From NCBI RefSeq assembly GCF_000002425.4, contig NC_037256.1, positions 2,140,051 through 2,204,050 of the forward strand: a stretch of DNA of 64,000 nt. Reading direction: 5' to 3'. The notes under the pieces are model-generated. The model saw nothing but the letters and a program-made list of their open reading frames with translations, was not told where the DNA came from and ran no database searches. Made by a program: the position numbers and the translations under genes. The stretch's first letter is position 1; each line of letters starts with the position of its first letter. Source of the DNA: Physcomitrium patens. Lineage: Eukaryota; Streptophyta; Bryopsida; Funariales; Funariaceae. Shown one piece after another: positions 46,113 through 57,296 of the stretch.

Positions 46113-46672
46113 TATCACGGAAAAATGCATGTAAGCTAGTAATTACATATATAGATAGATAGAAATAAGTAAAAATAAGTAAAAATAACTTAATTCTATA
46201 ATATTTGCTATGAAAGCTTTTTAGAAGCTTCAAAGATGCTACTTTGACTTTATAGGTGTTTTTAATTAACTTTTTGGATTAAAAACGTGGTCAATAAGTT
46301 GGCCATGTACCACACATATTCTTAGCTTGAAGATCAAGCTAACTATGTGGCCCACACATAGAAAAACTTACCTTGTAAGACAAGGCATGTGTCCTATAAA
46401 GTCAACACATATTAGAGGTCCTATAGAACATTGCCATGTAGTCCCTAGTTAGATTGTATATATAGAAACAAGAGTGAAGGCCTCTTCACTCTTATCAACT
46501 TCTTTCTTGCTTCTAGTTTAGTTTCAAGGATCTCTAATTTTCTTGTCTTTTGGCAATAGCCATTCCAATTTCTTTCTTAATATACATATTGAGTTATTTC
46601 TCTTTTCTCATCTTTCTTTGAAAAAAGTTTCACTTGTTTATTTATTTTTATCAAGTTCTTGTCCTTGATATG
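46113..46672 (+). mobile_element. 3' LTR of J
   Basis: 560 bp, collinear with 4948-5483 (for example AATATTTGCTATGAAAGCTT and GAGGTCCTATAGAACATTGC in both). It is followed by TGAGG, the partner of TGAGA at 4943-4947, and then by the rest of the A LTR that J entered. Confidence 0.87.
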
Positions 46673-47723
46673 AGGTATTATTCTCAAACTTCAAAAACTC
46701 ATATCTTCTAATTGGACCATTCAAACACACTCAAATTTTATAAGAAGTACTCATATACTTCTAAAAACTATCACAACAAATTTCAACCATAAATTTATTT
46801 TGGATCTTAAGATATCACCAAAATCCTAAAAATAGCTTCAAATTCTAGTTTTTATATATCTGCATGTAATTTTCTTTATATCCCATAAACTAAACACTTC
46901 AATGCCACAAATTTTATATTTATAATTTTTTAATATAATAATCTACCTTCTTCTAAAGATTTGAGCCAAAAATTCATTTAGAAACTCAAGATATGACTCC
47001 AACCATTATTATGAATAAAAACACTTATTTACTGCTTTTGATTTGGATGTGCTGATTTTAACTCTCTATAACTTCTTCATCTAAACTCCAAATTCATTAA
47101 ACACTATATGAAAATTGTATTTAAAAAAGTGTTCTATTTAATCTTAGTTTTCAACCTTTTGTTGCTCTGTGTAAATGTATGTTATGCCCCAAAGAGTGAC
47201 AATAAGTATGAAATTGATACCTTAACTTTGATTGCCAATAACTCTTTCATAAAAACTCCAAATCATACAAAATTTGTATCCAATCTGTATTCAAAAACCT
47301 AAATTTGATGATCTGAGCCTCCAAAGCTCAAATGACTTCAAAATAATAAGGCCTTGGATAGCCTCCTTGAAGCCTATTAGGCATGGCCTTTGACCAATAG
47401 GAATGAATATCTCTATTCCTTCATCCAACTATGTCTTACTTTCATCCATTTCAATAAGCCTTCTACTAGTTTAGTTTTTTATCTTTAAGCTCTAATATCT
47501 TCTTAAGGCTTCATATTAAATATTTAGATCCTATAATTTTTTAATTCTATAATCAAAAAAGATAAAACTCAAAATAAAGTTTCTTATCTCCAATTTCTTT
47601 AAATTAATCTATTAACCATTCTAATACACATCAAGACTTATGAACATATTATATGTTCTAACTAATTTTTACATATTATAAGTAATTACAATACAACATC
47701 ATAATAAAGTTATATTCCAATAT

Positions 47724-48973
47724 TCTTGGTGTAGAAAGAGTTTGCCTCAAGAAAGTGCTGGGCTTCTGGCTATCACTAAATGCTCATTTAAGTCTAAGAT
47801 ATAAAAATACCAAGTTTATATATATAATATATTTTTTTTTTAGGCAATTACATCAAAACATAAGTCCAAGTACCAAGAAAACATCCAAATGTATGATAAA
47901 GTATCTTAAAACTTTATATATCCTTATAAGAAATATTTTCCAAACTTCAACAATTCATATCTCACGATTGGATAATCCAAAAAAACCTAAATTTTACAAG
48001 AAGTACTGATATACTTTCAAAAACTATCACAAAAAAAATTCAATCACAAATTCATTACGGATCTTGAGATATCACCAAAATCCTAACAATAGCTTTAAAC
48101 CCTAGCTTACATACACGTGCATGCTATTTTCTTCATATCTCACAAAATAAATATTCAAATACCATGAAACTTTAATCTTTATCTTTTAAACTTAATAACT
48201 CACACTTATAGAAATTTTGAGCCAAAAATTCGTCTAGAAACTCAAGATATGGCTCCAACCATTACTATCAACAAAATGACTCATTTACTACCTTTGAATT
48301 ACATGTGCTATCTTCAATGCCCTATAACTCCTTCATCTAGACTTGGAATTTGTCAAATAATATATGTAAAGTATAGCCAAGAAATTTTTCTCTCTAACTC
48401 CAATCGCCAATCTTTCATTGCTCTCTATACGCATATGTTATACTTCAAAGAGTGACAGTAGGTACAAATTCGACACCTTAACTTTGAATACCTATATCTC
48501 CTTCACTAAAACTCGAAATCATACGAACTCTTCATCCAAATTATATCCAAAATCCTGAACTTGCTGAATCTAGCCTTAAAAGCTCAAATGACTTCGAAAA
48601 AAAACCCTAATCCCTAATAAGGCCTCAGGCAGCCTCCTTGAAGCCCATTGGACATAGCCTTCGACCAATAGGAATGAAGTTTCTCATTCCTTGCCTTCAT
48701 CCAACCATGCCTTACTTTCATCCCTCTCAATAATCCTCCTATTAGTTAAAAATTTCTTCTTTAGGCTCTAATCTCCTCTAAAGTTTTATTCTAAATATCT
48801 AAATCCTACATAATATAAATATTATAATCAAAATAAATAAATCCTCAAATAATTTTTTTTATATCAATTCTCTTTAAATTTATTTACTAACCACTCTAAT
48901 CTATATCAAGACTTAGAAACATGTTATATGTCTTAATTAATTTTTACATACAATAAGCAATTACAGTATGACA
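47724..48973 (-). mobile_element. A-family solo LTR between F RNase H pieces
   Basis: 1250 bp, reverse A orientation, ending TTACAGTATGACA. Flanks are ATAT (47720-47723) and ACGT (48974-48977), compatible with one ACGT site decayed on the left. Only 25 bp of F (47699-47723) separate it from the A LTR that contains J. RNase H-like coding of F lies on both sides. No internal region. Confidence 0.83.
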
Positions 48974-50299
48974 ACGTATTTGGCAACGGTTCAATATTTG
49001 AGCTAAAATGAAGTGTTTAAGATACTTGTAATTTGTATATACAATCACCGGATGAGAGGTGCCTTCAAAAAAGTGGTGTCATTCTTAGAAAGAATCTATG
49101 ATAGCAAAGAGTTTTTATTGTAGATTTCATAGTTAATTTCTGTCGCTGAGAATTTTTTAGAATGGAATGTAATCAGATGAAGTTTGTCATCTTTTCCATA
49201 ATGTGATAAAATTACTTTCAATGCAAATTCTAAAGCATCGACATCCATAAAATAAGGCTTATTGATATCTGGATGTATCAAAATTAGAACTATTATAAAA
49301 ACATCTTTTAAACTTTAAAAAGATTCTTCTGCTTTGGAGCCCGAGTCTAGTTTGTCCTTGCATATTAATTGCATAAGTGGAATAGCAATCTTGGAGTTAT
49401 TTTTAATAAAAATCTTCTAGAAGTTTACAAATATAAGAAAGCATTGGACATTACATACAGTTTTTGGCTTTGCCCAATCAATGATTGCTTATATCTTCTT
49501 TGGATCCATAAAAAGGAGTTTTTTGGAAATAATATATACAAAAAATTTGACTTGAGGTGAATAAAATATACACTTCTCTAATTTTACATATAGCCTAATA
49601 CTTTGTAGTTTTTTCAGTACAAGACGAATATATTTTTTGTAGCCTTTCAGATTCTTGAAAAAGAATAAAAAATTATCTAAATAGATCACAGCAAAGTCAT
49701 TGAGATATTAGTAAAATATATCATTCATTAAGTGTTGGAATATGGCTAGAGCATTGATAAGTCCAAAAAGCATGATATTATATTCAAAATGTCTATACCT
49801 AGTGCAAAAAATTGTCTTCTATTCATCTCCATCCTTAATGCATATTAAATTATACATACCTCGTAGATGGATCTTTATAAAGACCTTTATTTGGCTAAAT
49901 TAATCCAGAAGTTCAAATATAAGCAGCAATAGATATTGATTCTTTATTAGGATTTTATTAAGACCATGATAATCAATACAAATTTGTAAAGATCCATCTT
50001 TCTTCTTCACAAATAATATTGAAGCATCAGTTGGTGACTTAGAATGTTGAATAAAATTCTTAGCCAAATTTTTCTCAATGTACTCTTTTAAAGTTGCAAG
50101 CTCATTCTGGAATAAATTGTAGATGGATTCAAATGGTAGTTGAATACCTTCTTGAAGATCAATTGCACAATTATAAGAGCAATATTTTAGCAAGATATCC
50201 ACATTTTTTTTTTGAATACCTCTGCAAAATCCTTATATGCTTCTAAGATTGTTGTTGTAGCAACTATAGGTTCCGATTATGGATCTACGTAGACAACAA
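48974..50299 (-). pseudogene. F RNase H and reverse transcriptase
   Basis: 48978-49330 reads as RNase H on the minus strand (MDVDALEFALKVILSHYG, FSATEINYEIYNK). 49331-49890 is RT with an active-site region near 49680 (MIYLDNFLFFFKN) and YVKLEKCIFYSPQVKFFVYI. 49900-50202 is the RT start ([39 protein letters not shown]). It matches D and J in order. It is old and broken repeatedly. Confidence 0.83.
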
Positions 50300-50303
50300 A
50301 TAT

Positions 50304-52002
50304 TATCATATTATATAGTATTTAGCTTGAGAATGCACTGGGTACTTAGCTATGGAAGATAAAGAAAAAATTGCTACAATAAATAACTATTAATAGTAAT
50401 CAGCCTTAATAACAATAACTAGTAGCAGCAACTAATAATCAATAGCAAAACCAATATACAATAACAATAACCAATATCTAGTAGCAATAACCAATATTCA
50501 ATAGCAAAAACCAATATATAGTAGCAATAACTAATATCAAGTAGTAAAACCAATATCCAATAATAGTAGCCAATAACTAGTAGTAATAATCAAAAACCAA
50601 TAGCAATAATTAATATTTAATAATAGTAGCTAATAACCAGTAATAGAAGCCAATAACTAGTAGTCGTAATCAAAAATCAATAGCAGTACTAATATCCAGT
50701 AGTAGTAATCAATAATCAATAACAACAATTAATATTCAATAATAATAATTAATATCTAGTAGCAATAACCAATATCCAGTAGCAAAAAATAATATCTAGT
50801 AGCAATAATCAATAATAATAGCTAATAATTAGTAGTAATAATCAAAAACCAATAGCAATAACTAATATCTAGTAGAAATTACCAATAACTACTAGCAATA
50901 ACTAATATCTAATAGCAGTAATCAATATCTAATAGCAAAAACTAATATTCAATAGTAATAACCAATATCTAATAGCAATAATCAATATCCTTCAAAAACA
51001 TAGAACTTTAGCACTCAATTTCTTCCAATCCAACTGTTGGATTGAATTCAAATTTTTTTAAGGAACATGATGATATTCTTAACTTCAAATGGATAAAAAT
51101 CACAAAAATGTGCTCAGATGTGGGTCAGCCTTCTTCTTCAATCTGAATGTTGAATTTCCAATGCCAATTTCTTCTTATCAAACTATTCAATCAATCTCAA
51201 AATTCTCATATACAAAGAAAAATAAGTCTACAATCCTCACCTAGTTTCCGTACTTCAATCCAACTAATAGATTGTAAGAAATCTTAAAAATCCTTACTAG
51301 ATCTAAAATTCTACTTTCTATGATCTTGACCCACTTAAACCTCAATAATCCTCAATTCAACTATTAGATCAAGCTACAATTCACAATACATATTAAGCAC
51401 AACTATAACCTTTAATCCGTAAAATTTTACTTATTGATCTGTTACAAAACTCTCAAAATTACTCAAATATCAACCCTATTTTAATTCATAAAATCCAAGT
51501 CATTCAAAAAGAAATTTATCTTTATAAAGTTCTTATAAAGTCATTACAAATCTAAATCACACAAAAACAATACTTCTAGAAATTTTATTCCTAACTGCTC
51601 TCAAATCCCATTCTTTGATCTACCAAAGAACCTTGGAGTTGTCATAGGTGCTCAGTTTTGTGCCTCGGGGCCTAATTTTGACCTAGGTTGTTAATCAATC
51701 CTCTTCGGATATCAAATTTTGTCTTTTTGAATTATTTTTTATTAAAATAAACTTCTAATTTCTTCTTATAAATACTCATATTCTTTATTTTTTTAATCTA
51801 CTTTATTTTTTCTTATTTATGGTCTGACAAAGTAATAGAAGGCCATTTTGTAAAAATTAATATTGGTACTTTTTAATTTTATTACTCTTTTGACTATTAA
51901 CTACATTTTTAAGATAATTTGCTCTAATACTTTAAATTAAGATCTTCTATATTATAATAATTTCTATACTCTTTCACCTATTAGTCATATTACATCACAA
52001 CA
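50304..52002 (-). mobile_element. H-family solo LTR with 20-bp repeats
   Basis: 1699 bp in reverse orientation, ending GTCATATTACATCACAACA. Flanks are ATAT (50300-50303) and ACAT (52003-52006), both compatible with a decayed ACGT. Collinear with the reverse complement of 550-1605 and with 53487-55007. It contains the tandem array at 50380-50995. Protease and RT of F lie on the two sides. No coding. Confidence 0.8.
50380..50995. repeat. About 20-bp tandem repeat array
   Basis: Some thirty degenerate copies of a 20-bp unit of the form CTAGTAGCAATAACCAATAT, with CAATAGC and CAGTAGT variants. No G-rich strand and no spacers. It lies inside the H-type LTR. Confidence 0.87.
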
Positions 52003-52227
52003 ACATAGTATCTTGTTTGGCTATCTTCACAAATACTCTAGCTCCAATAAATAAACATTATTTAAGTTTTGGCTTATTGGATATTAGAAGTTTTTTCATA
52101 GATCTAAAAGTTCTATGATATACTAGAAGAAATTCTAACTTTTGTGATATCCAATTTATACGTGGATTGTATTTTTGAAGCCATGACAGTCCTAAAATGA
52201 CTGGACTTGATGGTGATCTAATGACGT
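52003..52227 (-). pseudogene. F protease, C-terminal part
   Basis: The minus-strand reading gives RSPSSPVILG-like words and LSWLQKYNP-type wording, equal to the D segment IILRLSWLDRYNPLIDW after the protease. The rest of the F protease lies at 55012-55380, beyond two stacked LTRs. Confidence 0.7.
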
Positions 52228-53482
52228 TGTCATACTGTAAATGCTTACAGTATGTAAAAATTAATTAAAACATAGTATATATTAATAAATCTAGATGTGT
52301 GTTAGAGTGGCTACTAGATTAAATTAAAAGGAGTTGGTATAAGAAACTTTACTTTATTTCTTTACTTGTTTTGATTATGACATTAAAATAAAAAAATATA
52401 TGACCTAAATGTTTAGTATGAAGCCTTGGGAGAAGGTGGAAGCTTAAGGATGAAAATATAAACTAATAGGAAGCTAATTGAGAGGGATGAAAGCAAGGCA
52501 TGGTAGGATGGAGGCAAAGAATGAGAAACTTTATCCCTATTGGTCGAAGGCCATGCCCAATGGGCTTCAAGGAGGCTACCTGAGGCCTTCTTAGGAATTA
52601 GGAATCTTTTTTCGAAGGCATTTGGAGATTACAAGCTAGGGTTGTAAAGTTTAGGATTTGTAGTATAATTTGTGTATAAAAATTAGAGGATTTGGAGTCA
52701 GGGTGAAGAAGTTACAGCCATTTGAAGTTAAGGTATTTATTTAAGACATACTGTTACTCTTTTGAAGGTACAAGGAGTTTTACATAAGCTTTTGAAGATC
52801 AAAAGATGCGACTACAACGGTGATTTTATGGCCTACATCTTTTATAAAAGAATTATTACTTTTAAAGTTCATATGAAGGAGTTGTAAGGAGTTGAAGGCG
52901 GCACTTCCAAATCAAAAGAAGTAAGTAAGCGGGTTTATTTGTAGTAATGATTGGAGCCATAACTTGAGTATTCAGATGAATTTTTGGCTCAAAATTTTAG
53001 AGAATATAAAATTTTGTGTTGAAATCTATACATATAAATTTCGTGGCATTTGAGCTTATATTTTGTGAGATATGAAGAAAATTGCACGTAGATGTATAAA
53101 GACAAGGGTTTGAAGCGACTATTAGGATTTTCAAGATATTTCAAAATCTGCAACGAATTTGCAGTTGAAAATTGTTGTAAAAGTTAAGAAGAATACATCA
53201 GCATCTCATGTAAAATTTGAGTTTTTTTGGACATTCGGATTAGGAGATATGAAGTGTTGAAGTTTGGAAAAATCTCTACGTAAGAATAAACAAGGATTTA
53301 GAAGATTTTATCATATTTTAGAAGTTGTAGATTATTTGAGAATTGTGTATTTGGTATAATTACTCAAAAAGGAAAAAATTATATATAAACTTAGGGATTC
53401 CCTTATTTTCAATCTTGATTGAATAATTAGTAACAACCAGAAGCCCAACATTTTCTTGAGGCAAACTCTCTCTACCCCGACA
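52228..53482 (+). mobile_element. A-family solo LTR with perfect ACGT duplication
   Basis: TGTCATACTGTAAATGCTTACAG to CTCTACCCCGACA, 1255 bp. ACGT lies at 52224-52227 and 53483-53486. The right ACGT is at the same time the left flank of the next LTR. It interrupts the F protease. No internal region. Confidence 0.92.
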
Positions 53483-53486
53483 ACGT

Positions 53487-55007
53487 TGTCGTAATACGTG
53501 AAGTCTTCCTTGAGAATGCTCTGGGCACCTGGCTGTGGAAGGAAGAATAGAAATTGCAATAACAAAATCCTAATTCTAATAGAATACTAATAATACTCTA
53601 ATTAGACCATAATAATGCTAAGCAAGCTTAATCAAATTCAAAAAAATCTCAAAGAAATTTCAAAAAAATAATAAGAATTCTTAAAAAAATATTAGAAGGA
53701 TCACAAATATCACTCAAATACATCTCAATTCAATCTTAATTTAATTCTAGTTAAAATCCTATTGAACTTCATTCAAACTTTAGGCCAAAACTAATTGAAT
53801 CTTAAATCCTAATAAAATCCTAAATCCTAAATCAAACCTTAAATAAATCTTAAATAAAATCTCAACCAAATCCTAAATCAAATCCTAATCAAATCCTAAA
53901 CCCTAAATCAAACCCTAATCCAAATCCTAAACCATAAACCAAATCTTAGTAATTCCTTTAACAGATTTAAACTTCAATAACTAATGAATAAACTGTTGAT
54001 CTTAACTCAAATTTTACACACTTATAAAAAAATAAGTTAAAAACAAGCACAAAAAAAATTAAAGAAGATCGGAGTTACCAAATTCACAATAACCTCAAAA
54101 ATGTGCTCGGGTATTAGCCGGCCTCCTTCTCCAATCTTGATGCCAATCTTCTAGAGTCAATATCTCTCTTTTTTACCATTCGATTGATCTCAAAATTTTT
54201 ATACACATAGAAAAATAAGTCTAATATCCTCTCATATAAGTTTTACTAAAATCCAAATAATAAATTGCAAAAAATCTTAAAAACCCTCACTAGACCTAAA
54301 ATTCTATTTTTTGAGACCTTGATCCACTTAAACCTCAATATTCCTCAATTCAACTGTTACATCAAGCTCAAATTCATGACACATATTAAACATAATTCTA
54401 ACTATAGATCCTAACTATAGATTCTAACTAAAAAATTTCATCCATAGATCTACTACAGAACTTTTGAAATCATTCAAAACATAAGCCCTATTTTATTTCA
54501 TAAAATCTAAGTCATCCAAAACAATCCTTGACTTTACAAAGCTCTTACAAAGTTATAACAACTCCAAATCATCCAAAATCAATGCCCATAAAAACCATAT
54601 TCAATCTTCTATCAAATTCCACTCTTCGATTTGCCAAAGAATCATAGAATCGTCATCGAGACTCAGTTTTGTGCCTCAGGGTCTGATTTCGACCCTGGTT
54701 CATAACCGGCCCTCTTCGGGCATCAATATGTAGTTTTTTTAAGTAATTTTTATTATAATTTATTCTTAACTTCTTCCTAAAGATGTCTATATCATTTATT
54801 TTTTCAATCTATCTTACTTTTTCTTATTTTTGGCCCTACAAAGTAAGTAGAAGCTATTTTTTTTTAAAAGGGTAGCATTGCTAGTAAAAGTTTGATTATC
54901 TTCCTATCTTTTATTCATATTTTTCTACCTTTTTTTTTTAACTTGGTTCTTCTATAATAAGATCCATATTATCATCTTTCACCATATAGTCATGTTACAA
55001 TATAAAA
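53487..55007 (-). mobile_element. H-family solo LTR stacked on the A LTR
   Basis: 1521 bp in reverse orientation from TGTCGTAATACGTGAAG to GTCATGTTACAATATAAAA. ACGT lies on both sides (53483-53486 and 55008-55011). Contains a tract rich in AAATCCTAA and AAACCCTAA words (53760-53945), which is telomere-like. Collinear with the H copies at 7911 and 50304. No coding. Confidence 0.88.
53760..53945. repeat. Degenerate telomere-like CCTAAA repeats in H LTR
   Basis: A run of AAATCCTAA, AAACCCTAA and AAATCTTAA words at 10-14 bp intervals, including CCTAAACCCTAAATC. It is degenerate and does not form a clean heptamer array. The plus-oriented LTR at 56545-57296 carries the complementary TTTAGGATTTGATTAGGATT array. 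Confidence 0.75.
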
Positions 55008-56540
55008 ACGTTGAATACTACTTGATTGTTATAGTTGTTAAGGTTATTTCTAATAGAATTGTTTCATGAGTGATGTCTTCAAAGGATAAAGGCCGACCAT
55101 CTATTACTTCTACATATACGGCTTTGAGTTTTTTAACTATATGAATTTTGTATGATCTAAAAAATTCTTCATCAATAAAACATGCAGAGGCTCTCGAATC
55201 AAGTAATGTATGACAATCTAGTTTTGTAACTCTTAATTGTACAAGTATAGTAAAACAACAAGAAAGGTTGGCAAAGAGTATAGGACCTTTTTCGGTTTGT
55301 CATAGTAAAGAATCCAATTATATGGTTCCTATTGTAGCTAAACGCCCTTGTTTTCTTACAACTCTTTTGATGATGTGGTCGCATTCTTCATTCAATATGT
55401 ATGTTGGCATTTCTCTGAACAATTATTAACCTTATGGCCAAATTTTTAGTAATATAAGCATAAGCCAAGTTTTCTTTGATGCTTTTTTTCTTGCTTAGAA
55501 AGAGGTTTGAAATGAATTGCATCAATTTGCATATCTTTTGCTTTCAACTCCTCATTAGAATTGGGTGGTGAAGAAGCTACAGAATAATTGATATATACAT
55601 ATGGCATAATTAAAAAACCTTTATCTTGTCATTGTTGAAATAAATAGATATCGTACTTCAGAGCTTGACTAATAGCTTCATTGAGTGTTAGAGCATCTAA
55701 TATAGACAACAATAAGTCTTTGACATTGTCTCTTCATCTCTAATGTAATTGGCTCATCAATGCATCTTTTCTGTAATTTATATCTTATGCTAATTATCAA
55801 AAATTTAAGACATATATTGATATATAGCATTTTTTTATTTCAAAGGCTTTGAATATAAGTTGTTGAAGAACGAACATTGTCACGTTTACTAAATATTATC
55901 AAAAATACTTCAAAATTATATAATATAGGAGAATTTTTTTCAAATAATAGGACTAATTAGGATAAAGCTTGATCCACGAGCAAGATTCCAATCAAACCAA
56001 TACAAGATATTTCAATGGAATATCATTGAGGTTGAAGCAAAGTGATTAGTTGTATTTAGTTTACAAAGTCACAAAATTTTAAGCGGGTACCATCAAACTT
56101 TTTTGAAAGACTAGTCCTTGGTTCTTTTATTGTTATTGTTGTTAGATCATTGCCTTAAGTAGATGCACCTCCTATGTTTGAAGTAGATACAGTCGTTTGA
56201 GAATTTGGAACCTCTGATACAATTTGATGAAGTAATCGAGGCACTCTGGCTTAATAACTATTATGTATGATCATATATAGTTCTTTGTTCTGCTTTGACA
56301 AAGTCTCTCTCTTAATCTTTAATGCTTCAAGAGTATTAATAATAAAATCTAACTTCATCTCTTTTGAATTTTTTATATTGACTTTTTCACCTTCTGCTCT
56401 AGAAAATAAAAAAAAACACATGCCTTCAAAAGAAAAAAATTTGATCTATGATATAAAGAAAAGAAATCAAAAGAATATTAAGAAAAAAATAATAGCCCAA
56501 GAGAGGATAATTCACAACCTCTAGAATACTATAGTACTTC
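55008..56540 (-). pseudogene. F protease start and gag
   Basis: 55012-55380 on the minus strand holds protease wording (YVEVIDGRPLSFEDITHET). A knuckle-like cluster with Cys and His lies near 55400-55470. 55480-56500 is gag, matching the J gag in places such as the end of the capsid part and the Lys-rich start. Open stretches are short, so this is a very worn fossil. The leader and 5' LTR of F are not recognisable. Confidence 0.65.
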
Positions 56541-56544
56541 CAAG

Positions 56545-57296
56545 AAGAAAATTTAATTAAAATTTATTTAGAATTTATCTAAGATTTGACTAGGATTTAT
56601 TTAGGAATTAACTAAGATTTATTTAAAATTTGATTAGAATTTCTAAAAATTTTGAGTAGGATTTTTTTAAAATTTGATTAGAATTTATTTAAGATTTTAT
56701 TAGGATTTGGTTAGGATTTATATAAGATTTAATTAAGATTTGATTAGAATTTATTTAGAATTTAATTAGGATTTATTTAGGATTTGATTAATATTTGGTT
56801 AAAATTTATTTAAGATTTGACTAGGGTTCATTTAGGATTTGTATTGAGTTTGATTAGAATTTGACTAAAATTTGTCTAGGATTTGATTAAGGCTTATTTA
56901 GGATTTGATTAGGATTTGACAAAGATTTGATCAAACTTTGACTAAGATTTGACTAAAATTTGACCAAGATTTTATTAATTTTTGACTAAGATTTAGTTAA
57001 GGTTTTTATTTCAATATTTTATTAAGATTTTTATTTTAGTATTTATTATTTTGAATTTTTATATTATTACTTTATGATTTCTTTAAAGAGTTTTTAAATT
57101 TTTTTTGTATTTTTTATATAATTCTTTTGGAATTTTAATTAAATTTGATTAATATTTGATTATATTTTCTAATCTTTAATTATAATTTATTTAAAAATCT
57201 ATTAGAGCTGTTAGGACTTGTTGTTGTAATTTTCTTTTTATTTTTTATAGCCAAATACTCAATGCATTTTCAAGCCAAACTTCATGTAATATAACA
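56545..57296 (+). mobile_element. H-family LTR, right part, with TTTAGGATTTG array
   Basis: The right end reads ATAGCCAAATACTCAATGC, then CATGTAATATAACA (57283-57296), as in H LTRs, and is followed by ACGG (57297-57300). The left part (56545-57010) is an array of TTTAGGATTTGATTAGGATTTG-like units of about 12 bp. The LTR start is not found. No coding. Confidence 0.75.

Larger units (their letters stand above)
4948..46672 (+). mobile_element. Chromovirus J, with both LTRs, hosting the inner nest
   Basis: Plus-strand Ty3 chromovirus with LTRs at 4948-5483 and 46113-46672 and a 5-bp duplication TGAGA (4943-4947) / TGAGG (46673-46677). Parts in order: PBS-like word, gag with a zinc knuckle, protease, reverse transcriptase, integrase, chromodomain. 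Insertions inside it are an A LTR (6650-7906), an H LTR (7911-9272), solo LTR L (10190-11313) and LTR I with everything it holds (13108-45803). Its own sequence totals about 5.3 kb. LTR divergence is by eye about 8-10 percent. It is broken in more than ten places. Confidence 0.88.
4740..47698 (-). mobile_element. A-family LTR split by element J
   Basis: An A-type LTR in minus orientation seen in two pieces, 4740-4947 and 46673-47698, with chromovirus J inserted between them. The pieces join in register when compared with the unbroken A LTR at 24502-25753. Its outer flanks are TTGT (4736-4739) and TCAT (47699-47702), which both derive from TCGT if each lost its CG by decay. RNase H-like coding of F lies on both sides, so this LTR inserted into F. 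It is probably a solo LTR of about 1.2 kb. Confidence 0.85.
1606..56540 (-). mobile_element. Chromovirus F, outermost nested host element
   Basis: Minus-strand Ty3/gypsy chromovirus whose parts are spread over almost the whole window. In element order (high to low coordinate): gag with a zinc knuckle (about 55400-56500), protease (55012-55380 and 52007-52227), reverse transcriptase (about 49330-50299), RNase H (48978-49330, a 17-bp piece at 47703-47719 and about 4600-4735), integrase (4009-4600 and 2830-3526), chromodomain (about 2716-2840) and a 3' LTR (1606-2041). The order matches elements D and J, which share its protein sequences. The gaps between parts are filled by solo LTRs and by the J nest. 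It is heavily broken (well over ten breaks) and is the oldest element of the nest by position. Its 5' LTR was not found. The outer limits are approximate. Confidence 0.8.

Noticed and set aside
47108-47302. Membrane-protein-like small open frame
   Set aside because: It lies in an A LTR and is not kept in the other A copies.
50380-50995. Possible CRISPR-like array
   Set aside because: Units follow one another directly with no unique spacers, vary in sequence and lie inside an LTR of a plant-type genome.
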